Source: Bordetella sp. H567
GTDB lineage: Bacteria > Pseudomonadota > Gammaproteobacteria > Burkholderiales > Burkholderiaceae_B
Reading direction: 5' to 3'
Assembly (NCBI RefSeq): GCF_001704295.1
Contig: NZ_CP012334.1
Location: 1,996,084-2,060,083, forward strand
Length of the DNA stretch: 64,000 bases
Made by a program: the position numbers and the translations under genes. The notes under the pieces are model-generated. The model searched no databases. It saw only the letters and a program-made list of their open reading frames with translations, and was not told the origin of the DNA. Positions 55,386-64,000 of this stretch are shown piece after piece. Every line of letters begins with the position of its first letter. Positions within the stretch are counted from its first letter, which is position 1.

Positions 55386-56903
55386 ATGAGTCTTGCCGTC
55401 TTGAACAGCCGGGCGCTGGTGGGGCTGCGTGCCGCGCCGGTGCGGGTGGAAGTGCATGTGGCCGCGGGCCTGCCGTCGTTCACGGTGGTGGGCCTGGCGG
55501 ACGTGGCGGTGCGCGAAAGCCGCGAGCGCGTGCGCGCCGCCATGCAGAACAGCGGTTTCGAGTTTCCGGCCGGACGCCTCACCGTCAGTCTGTCGCCGGC
55601 CGATCTGCGCAAGGAGTCCGCGCGTTTCGACTTGCCCATCGCCGTGGGCGTGCTGCTGGCGTCCGGGCAGATCGCGATGCCCGAACTTCGGGGGCGTGGG
55701 GCGGGGCCCTCATCCCTTGCCGACCTGGTGTTCGCCGGCGAACTTTCGCTGACCGGCGTACTGGTCCCGGTGGCCGCGCCCTTGGCGATCGCCCTGGGCG
55801 TGGCGCGAGACAATCCGTGCGCCACGCTGGTGCTGCCCAAGGCCAGCGCGGCGCAGGCGGCCCACGTTCCCGGCGTGAGCGTGCTGGCCGCCGGCACGCT
55901 TGCGGAGGTGGTCGCGCACCTGGGCGGGGCCGCGCCGCTCGCGCCCGCCGCGCCATCACCCTGGCCGGCCGTGCCGGATGGGCCCTGCCTGTCGGAAGTG
56001 CGCGGGCAGGGTGGGGCGCGCCGGGCGCTGGAGCTCGCGGCCGCCGGCGGCCACAGCCTGCTGATGGTGGGGCCGCCCGGCGCCGGCAAGAGCATGCTGG
56101 CGCACCGGCTGCCCGGTTTGCTGCCGCCCTTGTCCCACATGCAGGCGCTGGAGGTTGCGGCCATCGCGGGGCTGGCGGCCGGCGATGCGCCGTTCAGCCT
56201 GCAGCCGCCGTTTCGGGCACCGCATCATTGCGCCACCGCCGCCGCGCTGGCGGGTGGCGGGGCGAAGCCTCGTCCGGGCGAGATCAGCCTGGCGCATCAT
56301 GGCGTGCTGTTCCTGGACGAACTGCCGGAATTCGATCGCCGTGCGCTGGAGTCGCTGCGCGAACCCCTGGAAACGGGGCGCGTGGCGATCGCCCGTGCCG
56401 CGCACACCCTGGAATATCCGGCCCGCTTCCAACTGATCGCCGCCATGAACCCCTGTCCATGCGGATGGCGCGGCCATCCCCGCGTCCCTTGCCGGTGCAC
56501 GCCCGAGCAGGCGGAGCGCTATCGCAGCCGGCTGTCCGGCCCGCTGCTGGATCGCATCGACCTGCAGGTCGAACTACCGCCACCCGATCCGGACTGGATG
56601 GACGCGCCGCCGGGCGAGGCTTCCGCACAGGTGCGGGCGCGCGTGCAGGCCTGCCGGGAGCGTCAGCACGCCCGGCAGGCCAAGCTGAATGCGCATCTGG
56701 ATGCGCGCGAACTGCAGGCGCATTGTTCGCTGGACGACGACGCCCGGGCGTTGCTGCGGCAGGCGATCATGAGGCTGAACGCCACGGGCCGCGCCACCCA
56801 CCGCATGCTGAGGGTGGCCAGGACGGCGGCGGATCTCGAAGGACGGGACATCGTCGAAGCGCGGCATATCGCCGAGGGTGTGCAATTGCGGCAGCCGCTT
56901 TGA
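55386..56903 (+). CDS. comM: YifB/ComM family Mg-chelatase-like AAA+ ATPase
   Basis: 505 residues from ATG 55386 (MSLAVLNSRALVGL), the usual family start. An N-terminal Lon-like fold (PSFTVVGLADVAVRESRERV), Walker A GPPGAGKSMLAHRL, Walker B GVLFLDELPEF and the zinc-like Cys pattern MNPCPCGWRGHPRVPCRC, then the C-terminal Mg-chelatase domain. ComM helicases promote branch migration during natural transformation. The gene is widespread, so its presence does not show competence. Confidence 0.92.
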   Translation: MSLAVLNSRALVGLRAAPVRVEVHVAAGLPSFTVVGLADVAVRESRERVRAAMQNSGFEFPAGRLTVSLSPADLRKESARFDLPIAVGVLLASGQIAMPELRGRGAGPSSLADLVFAGELSLTGVLVPVAAPLAIALGVARDNPCATLVLPKASAAQAAHVPGVSVLAAGTLAEVVAHLGGAAPLAPAAPSPWPAVPDGPCLSEVRGQGGARRALELAAAGGHSLLMVGPPGAGKSMLAHRLPGLLPPLSHMQALEVAAIAGLAAGDAPFSLQPPFRAPHHCATAAALAGGGAKPRPGEISLAHHGVLFLDELPEFDRRALESLREPLETGRVAIARAAHTLEYPARFQLIAAMNPCPCGWRGHPRVPCRCTPEQAERYRSRLSGPLLDRIDLQVELPPPDPDWMDAPPGEASAQVRARVQACRERQHARQAKLNAHLDARELQAHCSLDDDARALLRQAIMRLNATGRATHRMLRVARTAADLEGRDIVEARHIAEGVQLRQPL

Positions 56904-56991
56904 GTAGGGCGCGACCTTTGAGCAGGGCGCGACTTCCGGCGATGCGTGGCGTCGGATTCCGTGGCTGACAAAGTACTGGCAGGCAATCGAG

Positions 56992-57031
56992 GGCCGGCGC
57001 GCCGGGGCGATGCCGCCCCGGCGCGCCGGCC
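56992..57031. terminator. Perfect 18-bp GC inverted repeat between convergent genes
   Basis: Arms 56992-57009 and 57014-57031 pair without mismatch around ATGC; almost pure G and C. It ends 27 bases from the phospholipase stop and about 90 from the comM stop. Probably blocks readthrough from either side; no T run. Confidence 0.6.
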
Positions 57032-57058
57032 GGTCCTGCCACAGCGCGCAACAGCCTA

Positions 57059-59356
57059 TCAAAAGCCGTCGGGCAGCCCCAGGGCCGGATCGCTCACGGA
57101 ATGGCGGCCCGTCTCGATGCGGCCGGCCAGGCGGCGCACGAAGCCGGGATCCGAATCCGCCGTCACCTGCAAGTCGTACCAGTTGCCGCTGTCGCGTAGG
57201 GATAAAGTCATCTGCGCCTTGTGGCCCGGACGCACATTGGCCGTCCAGGAACCGTCCGGTCCCAGCTCGAAATCGCCGCCGCGCGCCTGCAGGCTACCGT
57301 AGGCCTGGTTGGACTTGACGCTGCAAGCCACCGCGCGGTCGCCCTCGTTGCGCACGATCAGCCGTACGTTGCCGCTCTTGCCGTCCGGCTCGAACTCGAC
57401 TTCCGGCGCGGCCGCATCGCGGCCTTCCAGGCGATTCAGGTCGCCGGCGAAATGGCGGTGGAAGCCGTTGGGACCCAGTACCCACAGGTCGTACTTGCCG
57501 CCATCGTCCGTACCGGCCGCCCAGCTGCCTTGCAGCGAGCGCCGCGCCTCTACCGCATAGCGGCGCGGTACGCGGTCCAGGTGCAGCTTGTCGTACACGT
57601 GGAACACCGCGCCGGCATCGCCGGTGTTGGCGAACTTCAGCTTGACCGTGCCGCTTCGTGCGTCCGTGTCGATGACGGCGTCCAGTTCGTACGGCAGCGC
57701 GCGCGACGGCCGCACGCCGGTGGCCTGCGCCGGCATGCTGGGCGTGGTGGGCGGCGTGATCTTGGGCGCGTTCTGCTGCGCCGCCGTCAAGGCGTCGACC
57801 TGGGTCTTGGTCGACGTGCCGTTCAGCGTGGGCAGCGGCTCGTTGTTGGGATTCTCGAAGTTGAACGCGCTGGTCAGGTCGCCGCATACCGTACGGCGGT
57901 ACTGGCTGATCTGCGGCTCCTTCACGCCAAAGCGCTTTTCCAGGAACATCAGGGTGGAGGTGTGATCGAAGACCTGCGAATTCACCCAGCCGCCACGGCT
58001 CCAGGGCGATACCACCCACATCGGCACGCGGGGGCCGGGGCCGTAGGGGCGGCCGTCCTTGGCGGGCTGGCTGGAGGTCGCCGGCGTGTAGTTGTGGTAT
58101 TCCACCGCCATGTCGTCGTCCTTCAGCGTATAGCCGCCGGCCAGGCTGCCGTCCGGATTGTGCGAAGGCGCGGTGGGCGGCGGCAGGTGGTCGAAGAAAC
58201 CGTCGTTTTCGTCGTAGTTGATCAGCAGGACGGTCTTGCTCCAGACCTCCGGATTGGCCGTCAGCGCATCCAGCACTTCCTGGATGTACCAGCCGCCCTT
58301 GGCGGGGCTGGACGGCCCGGGGTGTTCGCTATACGCGGACGGCGCGATGATCCACGACACTTCCGGCAGCTTGCCGGCCTGGATGTCGGCGCGGAAGGTC
58401 TCCAGGAAGCCTTGCGGCATGGTGTTGGCGAAACCCTTGGCCAGCGGGCTGAGCGGATCGTCGATCAGCGGGTCGTAGACCGGGCCGGCCAGGCCGACGT
58501 CCTGCGTGATGTCCGTCTTGGGCACATAGACCGGGCGGCGCGACGCCGGCATTTTCTCGATTTCCGCGCGCCAGTGGCGGAAGCTCATCATCTCGTTGCA
58601 GCCGTAGTTGTCGATCAGGCTCTGGTAAACCTTCCAATGTACGCCGGCCTGTTGCAGGCGGTCCGCGTACGTCGTCCAGGTCCAGCCTTCGGTGGACGGG
58701 CCGATGTCGTTGCCGCCGTTGTACTGGTTGTTCAGCACCGCCACGTTCACCGGGCCGCCTTCGGAGGGATCGCGCCCGTTGGGGCCGTTGGTGCCGGTCC
58801 AATAGAACAGGCGGTTGGCGATGGTGCCGGTGTGCATGCCGCAGTGATAGTGGTCACAGACGGTGAAGGCCTCGGCCAGTGCGCGCTGGAGCGGCACTTC
58901 GGCTTCCTCGTAGTAGCCCATGGACAGCGGGTTCTTGGAATCCGGCCAGTGGGCCATTCGGCCCTGGTCCCAGGCGGCCTGCGTATCGGCCCACGCATGG
59001 GGCGTGCTGCCTGCGCGCTGCGCGTTGCCCTGGTTTCCGTCCAGGTGGTACGGCGCATAGGTGGTGGGTGGATTGGTCTTGGTATAGCTCTGGTAGAAGA
59101 TGTTCTGGCCGTTGGCGGCCGGCACCGCGAAACGGTCGCCGTAGCCGCGCACGCCCTTGTACGTGCCGAAGTAGCTGTCGAACGAGCGGTTTTCCATCAT
59201 CAGCAGAACGACGTGCTTGACGTCCTGGATGGTGCCGGTGTCGTGGTGCGCGGGAATGGCCAGCGCGCGGCGGATGCCGGGCGGGAAGGTGGCCAACGCG
59301 GCGGCAGACAGGCCGGAACCGGCGACGCTCTGCAGGAATTTGCGGCGGGAAGTCAT
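57059..59356 (-). CDS. Tat-exported phosphocholine-type phospholipase C
   Basis: 765 residues. Twin-arginine signal SRRKFLQSVAG, so folded before export. The catalytic phosphoesterase domain (about 40-480) shows VVLLMMENRSFDSYFGTYKG, VCDHYHCGMHTGTIANR and NYDENDGFFDH; two C-terminal DUF756 beta-domains follow (about 560-760). This matches the PlcN/PlcH family, which cleaves phosphatidylcholine or sphingomyelin. Substrate range and haemolytic activity cannot be told from sequence. It stands alone, convergent with comM. Confidence 0.92.
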   Translation of the reverse strand: MTSRRKFLQSVAGSGLSAAALATFPPGIRRALAIPAHHDTGTIQDVKHVVLLMMENRSFDSYFGTYKGVRGYGDRFAVPAANGQNIFYQSYTKTNPPTTYAPYHLDGNQGNAQRAGSTPHAWADTQAAWDQGRMAHWPDSKNPLSMGYYEEAEVPLQRALAEAFTVCDHYHCGMHTGTIANRLFYWTGTNGPNGRDPSEGGPVNVAVLNNQYNGGNDIGPSTEGWTWTTYADRLQQAGVHWKVYQSLIDNYGCNEMMSFRHWRAEIEKMPASRRPVYVPKTDITQDVGLAGPVYDPLIDDPLSPLAKGFANTMPQGFLETFRADIQAGKLPEVSWIIAPSAYSEHPGPSSPAKGGWYIQEVLDALTANPEVWSKTVLLINYDENDGFFDHLPPPTAPSHNPDGSLAGGYTLKDDDMAVEYHNYTPATSSQPAKDGRPYGPGPRVPMWVVSPWSRGGWVNSQVFDHTSTLMFLEKRFGVKEPQISQYRRTVCGDLTSAFNFENPNNEPLPTLNGTSTKTQVDALTAAQQNAPKITPPTTPSMPAQATGVRPSRALPYELDAVIDTDARSGTVKLKFANTGDAGAVFHVYDKLHLDRVPRRYAVEARRSLQGSWAAGTDDGGKYDLWVLGPNGFHRHFAGDLNRLEGRDAAAPEVEFEPDGKSGNVRLIVRNEGDRAVACSVKSNQAYGSLQARGGDFELGPDGSWTANVRPGHKAQMTLSLRDSGNWYDLQVTADSDPGFVRRLAGRIETGRHSVSDPALGLPDGF

Positions 59357-59678
59357 CGTATGCGTGTCCTTGGCATAGGGTGCGAGGCCGCCAGAATCGG
59401 CGACGCACAGAGGCTAGAGACCGCGTATGACCGCCAATGGATGGGCAGGGCCGGCGAGGGGCGGCACGGGGGCGGCGCCGGGGAGGGCGCAACATTCGTA
59501 ACTATTGTTAACTAACCTGTCCCCGGCTCAACCGCCCCTTTGCGGTGTCGTGGGTGGTTGCGGGCGGGCATCGGGTAAAAGATGTTTCGAAGATGCAAAC
59601 ACCGGCGGCCGGGGCGGCGGCGTCGCGGCCCCGCGACACCGCAGGGGAGGGCGCATGGTGCCCCCTGTCCAGAACGGT
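59357..59678. other. Gene-free region upstream of the rpmI promoter
   Basis: About 320 bases, GC-rich with several short stems, carrying the phospholipase promoter on the minus strand. I see no credible gene or clear promoter pair for the phospholipase. Confidence 0.45.
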
Positions 59679-59708
59679 TCGACAAGTGGGCTAAAAAAGC
59701 CATATAAT
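59679..59708 (+). promoter_or_regulatory. Sigma-70 promoter of rpmI-rplT
   Basis: TCGACA (59679-59684) and consensus TATAAT (59703-59708), 18 bases apart. Starting here, the mRNA would have a leader of about 325 bases before rpmI. Confidence 0.7.
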
Positions 59709-59751
59709 CAAAGGCTTTCCGGCGTCAGTGCCTCGGCGCGGCGGGAAAACC

Positions 59752-59846
59752 GTAGTACCCCGCGTACCGCTGGTAGTACCAGGTAGTACAGGTAGTACGT
59801 ATTAGGTATCAAGATCAAGCACGCCCTTGTACCAAGAGCGTAGTAC
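59752..59846 (+). repeat. Five GTAGTAC repeats in the rpmI leader
   Basis: Exact copies at 59752, 59773, 59783, 59792 and 59840 (three of them 9-10 bases apart), with further GTACC fragments between. No gene covers them. They lie in the predicted untranslated leader. Confidence 0.75.
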
Positions 59847-60040
59847 CGCCAGAGCAATACCCCAAGCAGTACCCACAAATGGTCCGGGTGGCCCAAGGCC
59901 CTCGAAGCCTTGCGCGTGGTGAGTGTCGCGGCCTGAAGGCTTGCGATGCGTCATTCACGGGCAAGCACCTGCGTGACCATGATGTTAATCAACCTGCGTC
60001 CGGCAACGGACGGCACTCCGAAAGGAAGCAAGGGACTATC

Positions 60041-60238
60041 ATGCCCAAGATGAAGACCAAGAAAAGCGCTGCCAAGCGCTTTCAGGTTCGCGGCAGCGGA
60101 TCGATCAAGCGGGGTCAGGCGTTCAAGCGCCATATCCTGACCAAGAAAACCACCAAGAACAAGCGCCAGCTGCGCGGTTCGGCCGCGGTTCACGAGACGA
60201 ATGTCGCCTCGGTCAAGGCCATGATGCCTTTCGCTTGA
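60041..60238 (+). CDS. rpmI: Ribosomal protein bL35
   Basis: 65 residues, very basic, opening [20 protein letters not shown]. The ATG at 60041 has AAGGGA six bases upstream; longer frames are spurious. It is followed after 19 bases by rplT. In E. coli L20 represses both genes by binding the leader; the long leader here could allow something similar. Confidence 0.98.
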   Translation: MPKMKTKKSAAKRFQVRGSGSIKRGQAFKRHILTKKTTKNKRQLRGSAAVHETNVASVKAMMPFA

Positions 60239-60257
60239 TAGATTACGGAGATCCACT

Positions 60258-60617
60258 ATGCCTCGCGTCAAACGCGGCGTTACCGCCCGCGCCCGTCACA
60301 AGAAAGTCCTCAACGCCGCCAAGGGTTATCGCGGCCGCCGCGGCAATGTATTCCGCATCGCCAAGCAGGCGGTCATGCGCGCCGGGCAATACGCCTATCG
60401 CGACCGCCGCAACAAGAAGCGCACCTTCCGCGCCCTGTGGATCACGCGTATCAATGCCGCGGTGCGTGAGCACGGCGTCACCTACAGCGTGTTCATGGCC
60501 GGCCTGAAGAAGGCGTCCATCGACCTGGACCGCAAGGTGCTGGCCGACCTGGCCGTGCGCGACAAGGCCGGCTTTGCCGCCGTGGTCCAACAGGCCAAGG
60601 CTGCCCTGTCCGCCTGA
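60258..60617 (+). CDS. rplT: Ribosomal protein bL20
   Basis: 119 residues, with the standard start [18 protein letters not shown] and the core [20 protein letters not shown] in near-typical form. Binds 23S rRNA early in 50S assembly and is the known autogenous repressor of rpmI-rplT in enterobacteria. Confidence 0.98.
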   Translation: MPRVKRGVTARARHKKVLNAAKGYRGRRGNVFRIAKQAVMRAGQYAYRDRRNKKRTFRALWITRINAAVREHGVTYSVFMAGLKKASIDLDRKVLADLAVRDKAGFAAVVQQAKAALSA

Positions 60618-60644
60618 TCGTTTTTCGACGTATCGCGCATTGCT

Positions 60645-60679
60645 GCAAACGGGGCTGTCATGGCCCTGTTTGCGTTTTT
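60645..60679 (+). terminator. Terminator between rplT and pheS
   Basis: GCAAACGGGGC pairs with GCCCTGTTTGC (one G-T pair) around TGTCATG, followed by GTTTTT. It would end part of the rplT transcripts. E. coli has an attenuator at this place, but I see no Phe-rich leader peptide upstream of this stem. Confidence 0.75.
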
Positions 60680-60718
60680 GACGGCCGCGTTTCGCGCCGC
60701 GCTTCCTAGGCTGATGCC

Positions 60719-61741
60719 ATGACACTGTTGGTCGATGACCTGATCGCTCAGGCGAAAGAACGATTCGCGGCCGCGCCCGACGCCGCCGCCCTGGAAAACA
60801 CCAAGGCGCGATTTCTCGGCAAGGAAGGCGCGCTGACCGTCATGCTGCGCGGATTGGCGCAGCTCGACGCCGAACAGAAACGCGAAATGGGCGCGCGCGT
60901 GAACCGCGCCAAGCAGCAGATCGAGGAATTGCTGAACCAGCGCCGCGCCGAACTGGCGCAGGCCGAGCTGGACCAGCGCCTGGCGTCCGAAACCATCGAC
61001 GTGACCCTGGCCGGCCGTGGCCGCGGCGTGGGTGGCATCCATCCGGTGATACGCACCTGGGAGCGCGTGGAGGCCATCTTCCGTTCCATCGGTTTCGACG
61101 TGGCCGATGGGCCCGAGATCGAGAACGACTGGACCAATTTCACGGCGCTGAACAATCCGGAAAACCATCCCGCGCGTTCCATGCAGGACACGTTCTACGT
61201 GGATATGAAGGATGCGCAGGGCTTGCCGCTATTGCTGCGCACGCATACCAGCCCGATGCAGGTGCGTTATGCGCGCATGAACAAGCCGCCCATCAAGGTG
61301 ATCGCGCCCGGCCGTACGTACCGCGTCGACAGCGATGCCACGCATTCGCCGATGTTCCACCAGGTCGAAGGCCTGTGGATCGCCGAGGACGTCTCCTTTG
61401 CGGACCTGAAGGGCGTCTATACCGACTTCCTGCGCTGCTTTTTCGAAAGCGACGACCTGGTGGTGCGTTTCCGCCCGTCCTTCTTCCCCTTCACGGAACC
61501 GTCGGCCGAGATCGACATGATGTTCACCAGCGGTCCCAACCGCGGACGCTGGCTGGAGATCTCCGGGGCGGGGCAGGTCCATCCCGTCGTCGTGCGCAAT
61601 TTCGGGCTGGACCCGGAGCGCTACATCGGCTTTGCGTTCGGCTCGGGCCTGGAGCGCCTGACGATGCTGCGCTATGGCGTGAACGACCTGCGCCAATTCT
61701 ACGAAGGCGATCTGCGCTTCCTTCGCCAGTTCAACGAATAA
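60719..61741 (+). CDS. pheS: Phenylalanyl-tRNA synthetase alpha subunit
   Basis: 340 residues. N-terminal coiled coil for tRNA binding (about 1-90), then the class II core with [24 protein letters not shown], the Phe pocket region FHQVEGLW and motif 3 [17 protein letters not shown]. The ATG overlaps the stop of a 20-codon frame (60660-60722) as ATGA. pheT begins 13 bases after its stop. Confidence 0.97.
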   Translation: MTLLVDDLIAQAKERFAAAPDAAALENTKARFLGKEGALTVMLRGLAQLDAEQKREMGARVNRAKQQIEELLNQRRAELAQAELDQRLASETIDVTLAGRGRGVGGIHPVIRTWERVEAIFRSIGFDVADGPEIENDWTNFTALNNPENHPARSMQDTFYVDMKDAQGLPLLLRTHTSPMQVRYARMNKPPIKVIAPGRTYRVDSDATHSPMFHQVEGLWIAEDVSFADLKGVYTDFLRCFFESDDLVVRFRPSFFPFTEPSAEIDMMFTSGPNRGRWLEISGAGQVHPVVVRNFGLDPERYIGFAFGSGLERLTMLRYGVNDLRQFYEGDLRFLRQFNE

Positions 61742-61754
61742 CCTACGGCTGATC

Positions 61755-64000
61755 ATGCAATTTCCCGAATCCTGGCTGCGCGCGCTGGTCAACCCGGCCA
61801 TCGACACCGAAGAACTGGCGCATCGCCTGACGATGGCCGGTCTGGAAGTCGAAGACCTGCAAACGGCCGCGCCGCCGTTCTCCGGCGTGGTGGTGGCTCA
61901 CATCGTCGAGATCGCCCCGCATCCGAACGCGGACAAGCTGCGCGTGTGCCAGGTCGACGACGGCTCCGGCGAGCCCCTGCAGATCGTCTGCGGCGCGCCC
62001 AACGCGGCGGCCGGCCTGAAGGTCCCGCTGGCGCGTATCGGCGCCCAGCTGCCGGGTGACATCAACATCAGCCGGGCCAAGATGCGCGGCATCGAATCCG
62101 CCGGCATGCTGTGTTCGGCGCGCGAGCTGGGCCTGTCGCAGGATCACGCGGGCCTGCTGGAGCTGCCGGCCGACAGCGTTCCCGGCACGTCGTTGCGCGA
62201 GCTTCTGGACCTGGACGACACGCTGTTCACGCTGAAGCTCACGCCCAATCGCGCCGATTGCCTGTCCATCCTGGGTGTGGGCCGCGAGGTGGCCGCCTTG
62301 ACCGGCTCGCCCCTGCGGGCGCCCGGCGCCGAACCCGTGCGGGTTGCCCTTGCCGATGTACTGCCCGTGGAGGTCCAGGCGCCCGACCTGTGCGGCCGCT
62401 TTGCGGGCCGCGTCATCCGCGGCGTGAACGCCCGCGCGGCCACGCCGCCGTGGATGAAAACCCGCCTGGAGCGTGCAGGACAGCGTTCGGTATCGGCCTT
62501 GGTGGATATTTCCAACTACGTCATGCTCGAGCTGGGCCGGCCCACCCACGTCTTTGACCTGGACAAGATATCCGGCGGCTTGGCGGTGCGCTGGGCCAGG
62601 CCCGGCGAATCGCTGACCCTGCTGAACGGCCAGACCGTGGCCCTGGACCAGGACGTCGGCGTGATCAGCGCCGGCGATACGGTGGAAAGCCTGGCGGGCA
62701 TCATGGGCGGCGATGCCACCGCCGTCACGCTGGACACGCGCGATATCTATGTCGAGGCCGCGTTCTGGTGGCCCGAGGCCATCGCGGGCCGCGCGCGGCG
62801 CTACAAGTTCAGCTCCGAGGCCAGCCATCGCTTCGAGCGCGGCGTCGATTACCAGAACATTCCCGAGCACCTGGAAATCATCACCCGCTTGATCCTGGAT
62901 ATCTGCGGCGGCGAATGCGGTCCCATCGACGACAAGATCGTCAATCTGCCGCGGCGCGAGCTGGTGCGCATGCGCCTGTCGCGCTGCGAACGCGTGCTCG
63001 GGATCAAGATCCCGCGCGATGAAGTGGCCGGCATCTTCACGCGCCTGGGACTGGCACACACCATCCAGGACGATATCGTCGTCGTGGAGCCGCCGTCGTA
63101 TCGCTTCGATCTCTTCATCGAAGAAGACCTGATCGAAGAAATCGCGCGCATCCATGGCTTCGAACGCATTCCCGACCAGCCGCCCATGGCCCTGGCCAAG
63201 ATGCGCGTGCCCCCTGAGGCGCGGCGCAGCCCGCACGCGGTGCGTCGCCACATGGCCGCGCTGGACTACCAGGAAGTCGTCAACTTCAGCTTCGTCGAAG
63301 CCGATTGGGAACGCGACTACGCGGGCAATGCCGATCCCATCAAGCTGCTGAATCCCATCGCCAGCCAACTGGCGGTGATGCGCTCCAGCCTGCTCGGCGG
63401 CCTGGTGGCCAATATCGTGCACAACGCCAATCGAAAACAGTCGCGAGTGCGGGTGTTCGAGCTCGGCCGCGTGTTCTTCCGCGATGCGGCCACGCAGGAT
63501 GGCGAACTGTCCGTGGCCGGCGTGCGCCAGCCCTTGATGCTGGCCGGCGCGGCCTGGGGCCCGCATGTGGAAGAACAGTGGGGCACGCCGACGCGCCAGG
63601 TCGACTTCTACGACGTCAAGATGGACGTGCAGGCGCTGTTCGGCGCGCGCGGCGGCGATCTGCGTTTCGATGCCGCCACGCATCCGGCCTTGCATCCCGG
63701 ACGCGGCGCCCGCATTTCGCTGGACGGCAAGCCCATCGGTTGGCTGGGCGAGCTGCATCCGCGCTGGGCGCAGAAGGCCGAGCTAGCCCACGCCCCGGTG
63801 CTGTTCGAAGTCGATGTAGAGGCTGTGCTGGACGGCCGCCTGCCGCAGGTGCGCGAGTTGTCGCGCCAGCCCGTGGTCGTGCGCGACCTGGCCCTGTGGG
63901 TGGATGCCGCGCTGCCCGCGCAGGCCATGCTGGACACCATCGCACAGGCCATTGCGCAGGATCCTCAACTGGCCATCGTGCAGGACGCAAAGCTCTTCGA
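61755..64000 (+). CDS. pheT: Phenylalanyl-tRNA synthetase beta subunit (3' end outside window)
   Basis: 748 codons are present without a stop, of about 800 expected. Starts [14 protein letters not shown]. The EMAP-like tRNA-binding domain (about 40-150) has [13 protein letters not shown]; the B3/B4 editing region (about 210-380) and the B5 domain follow, then the inactive synthetase-like core. The C-terminal anticodon-binding domain ([15 protein letters not shown] onward) is cut by the window edge. Confidence 0.97.
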   Translation, partial: MQFPESWLRALVNPAIDTEELAHRLTMAGLEVEDLQTAAPPFSGVVVAHIVEIAPHPNADKLRVCQVDDGSGEPLQIVCGAPNAAAGLKVPLARIGAQLPGDINISRAKMRGIESAGMLCSARELGLSQDHAGLLELPADSVPGTSLRELLDLDDTLFTLKLTPNRADCLSILGVGREVAALTGSPLRAPGAEPVRVALADVLPVEVQAPDLCGRFAGRVIRGVNARAATPPWMKTRLERAGQRSVSALVDISNYVMLELGRPTHVFDLDKISGGLAVRWARPGESLTLLNGQTVALDQDVGVISAGDTVESLAGIMGGDATAVTLDTRDIYVEAAFWWPEAIAGRARRYKFSSEASHRFERGVDYQNIPEHLEIITRLILDICGGECGPIDDKIVNLPRRELVRMRLSRCERVLGIKIPRDEVAGIFTRLGLAHTIQDDIVVVEPPSYRFDLFIEEDLIEEIARIHGFERIPDQPPMALAKMRVPPEARRSPHAVRRHMAALDYQEVVNFSFVEADWERDYAGNADPIKLLNPIASQLAVMRSSLLGGLVANIVHNANRKQSRVRVFELGRVFFRDAATQDGELSVAGVRQPLMLAGAAWGPHVEEQWGTPTRQVDFYDVKMDVQALFGARGGDLRFDAATHPALHPGRGARISLDGKPIGWLGELHPRWAQKAELAHAPVLFEVDVEAVLDGRLPQVRELSRQPVVVRDLALWVDAALPAQAMLDTIAQAIAQDPQLAIVQDAKLF

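Noticed and set aside
59752-59846. CRISPR array from the GTAGTAC repeats
   Set aside because: Units are seven bases with irregular short gaps, far too small for CRISPR repeats and spacers, and no cas genes are nearby.
60618-60718. Classical pheM-type attenuator for pheST
   Set aside because: No Phe-rich frame precedes the terminator stem; the only Phe codons are after it.

Overview
The window looks like chromosome of a high-GC betaproteobacterium of the Alcaligenaceae, most likely Bordetella or a close relative. This is inferred from protein character and gene order (leuC-leuD-leuB-asd-fimV-truA-trpF; EIIA-HPr-EI behind gshB; Bug/TctC binding protein; AAHS transporter), not from a database search. 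No phage, insertion sequence, CRISPR array or rRNA was seen. One tRNA (Val, GAC) is present.

Layout. 0-5.3 kb: end of a response regulator, a membrane histidine kinase, a LapD-like c-di-GMP receptor and a GGDEF diguanylate cyclase. 5.8-16.4 kb: housekeeping block with aroC, an M48 lipoprotein protease, leuCDB, asd, fimV, truA and trpF. 16.5-19.0 kb: tRNA-Val followed by a lower-GC, gene-poor tract with two tiny lipoproteins and a decayed exported-protein gene (in-frame TGA plus frameshift). 19.1-23.5 kb: a CSS-EAL phosphodiesterase and a response regulator / hybrid kinase / HPt phosphorelay. 24.0-26.5 kb: thrS and infC. 26.6-30.1 kb: gshB and a permease-less PTS (EIIA, HPr, EI). 30.1-36.9 kb: peptide-type ABC importer with a divergent serine hydrolase. 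37-41.4 kb: FUSC membrane protein, amtB, glnK with a sigma-54 promoter, ubiK. 41.5-47.5 kb: LysR regulator and a catabolic operon (AtuA-like, DUF4387, SMP-30, Ldh2, Bug). 47.5-55.2 kb: GntR regulator and an oxygenase operon. 55.4-59.4 kb: comM/yifB and a Tat-exported phospholipase C. 60.0-64.0 kb: rpmI, rplT, pheS and the start of pheT.

Most interesting points. (1) Genes at 48.6-55.2 kb combine a Rieske oxygenase, a glutamine-synthetase-like ligase, a 2Fe-2S ferredoxin, its reductase, a PuuD-like gamma-glutamyl hydrolase and an AAHS transporter. The logic matches gamma-glutamylation pathways for amines such as aniline, but with a homo-oligomeric, phthalate-type oxygenase. (2) The thrS leader encodes a 26-codon peptide with four Thr codons within seven, followed by segments that can form mutually exclusive antiterminator and terminator hairpins. 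This is a candidate threonine attenuator. (3) The usually contiguous thrS-infC-rpmI-rplT-pheS-pheT cluster is split by about 33.5 kb, and rpmI has its own promoter and a long leader with five GTAGTAC repeats. (4) Good operator candidates flank the LysR, GntR and glnK genes.

Functions are assigned from recognisable motifs and family memory. Promoters and operators are read by eye and untested.
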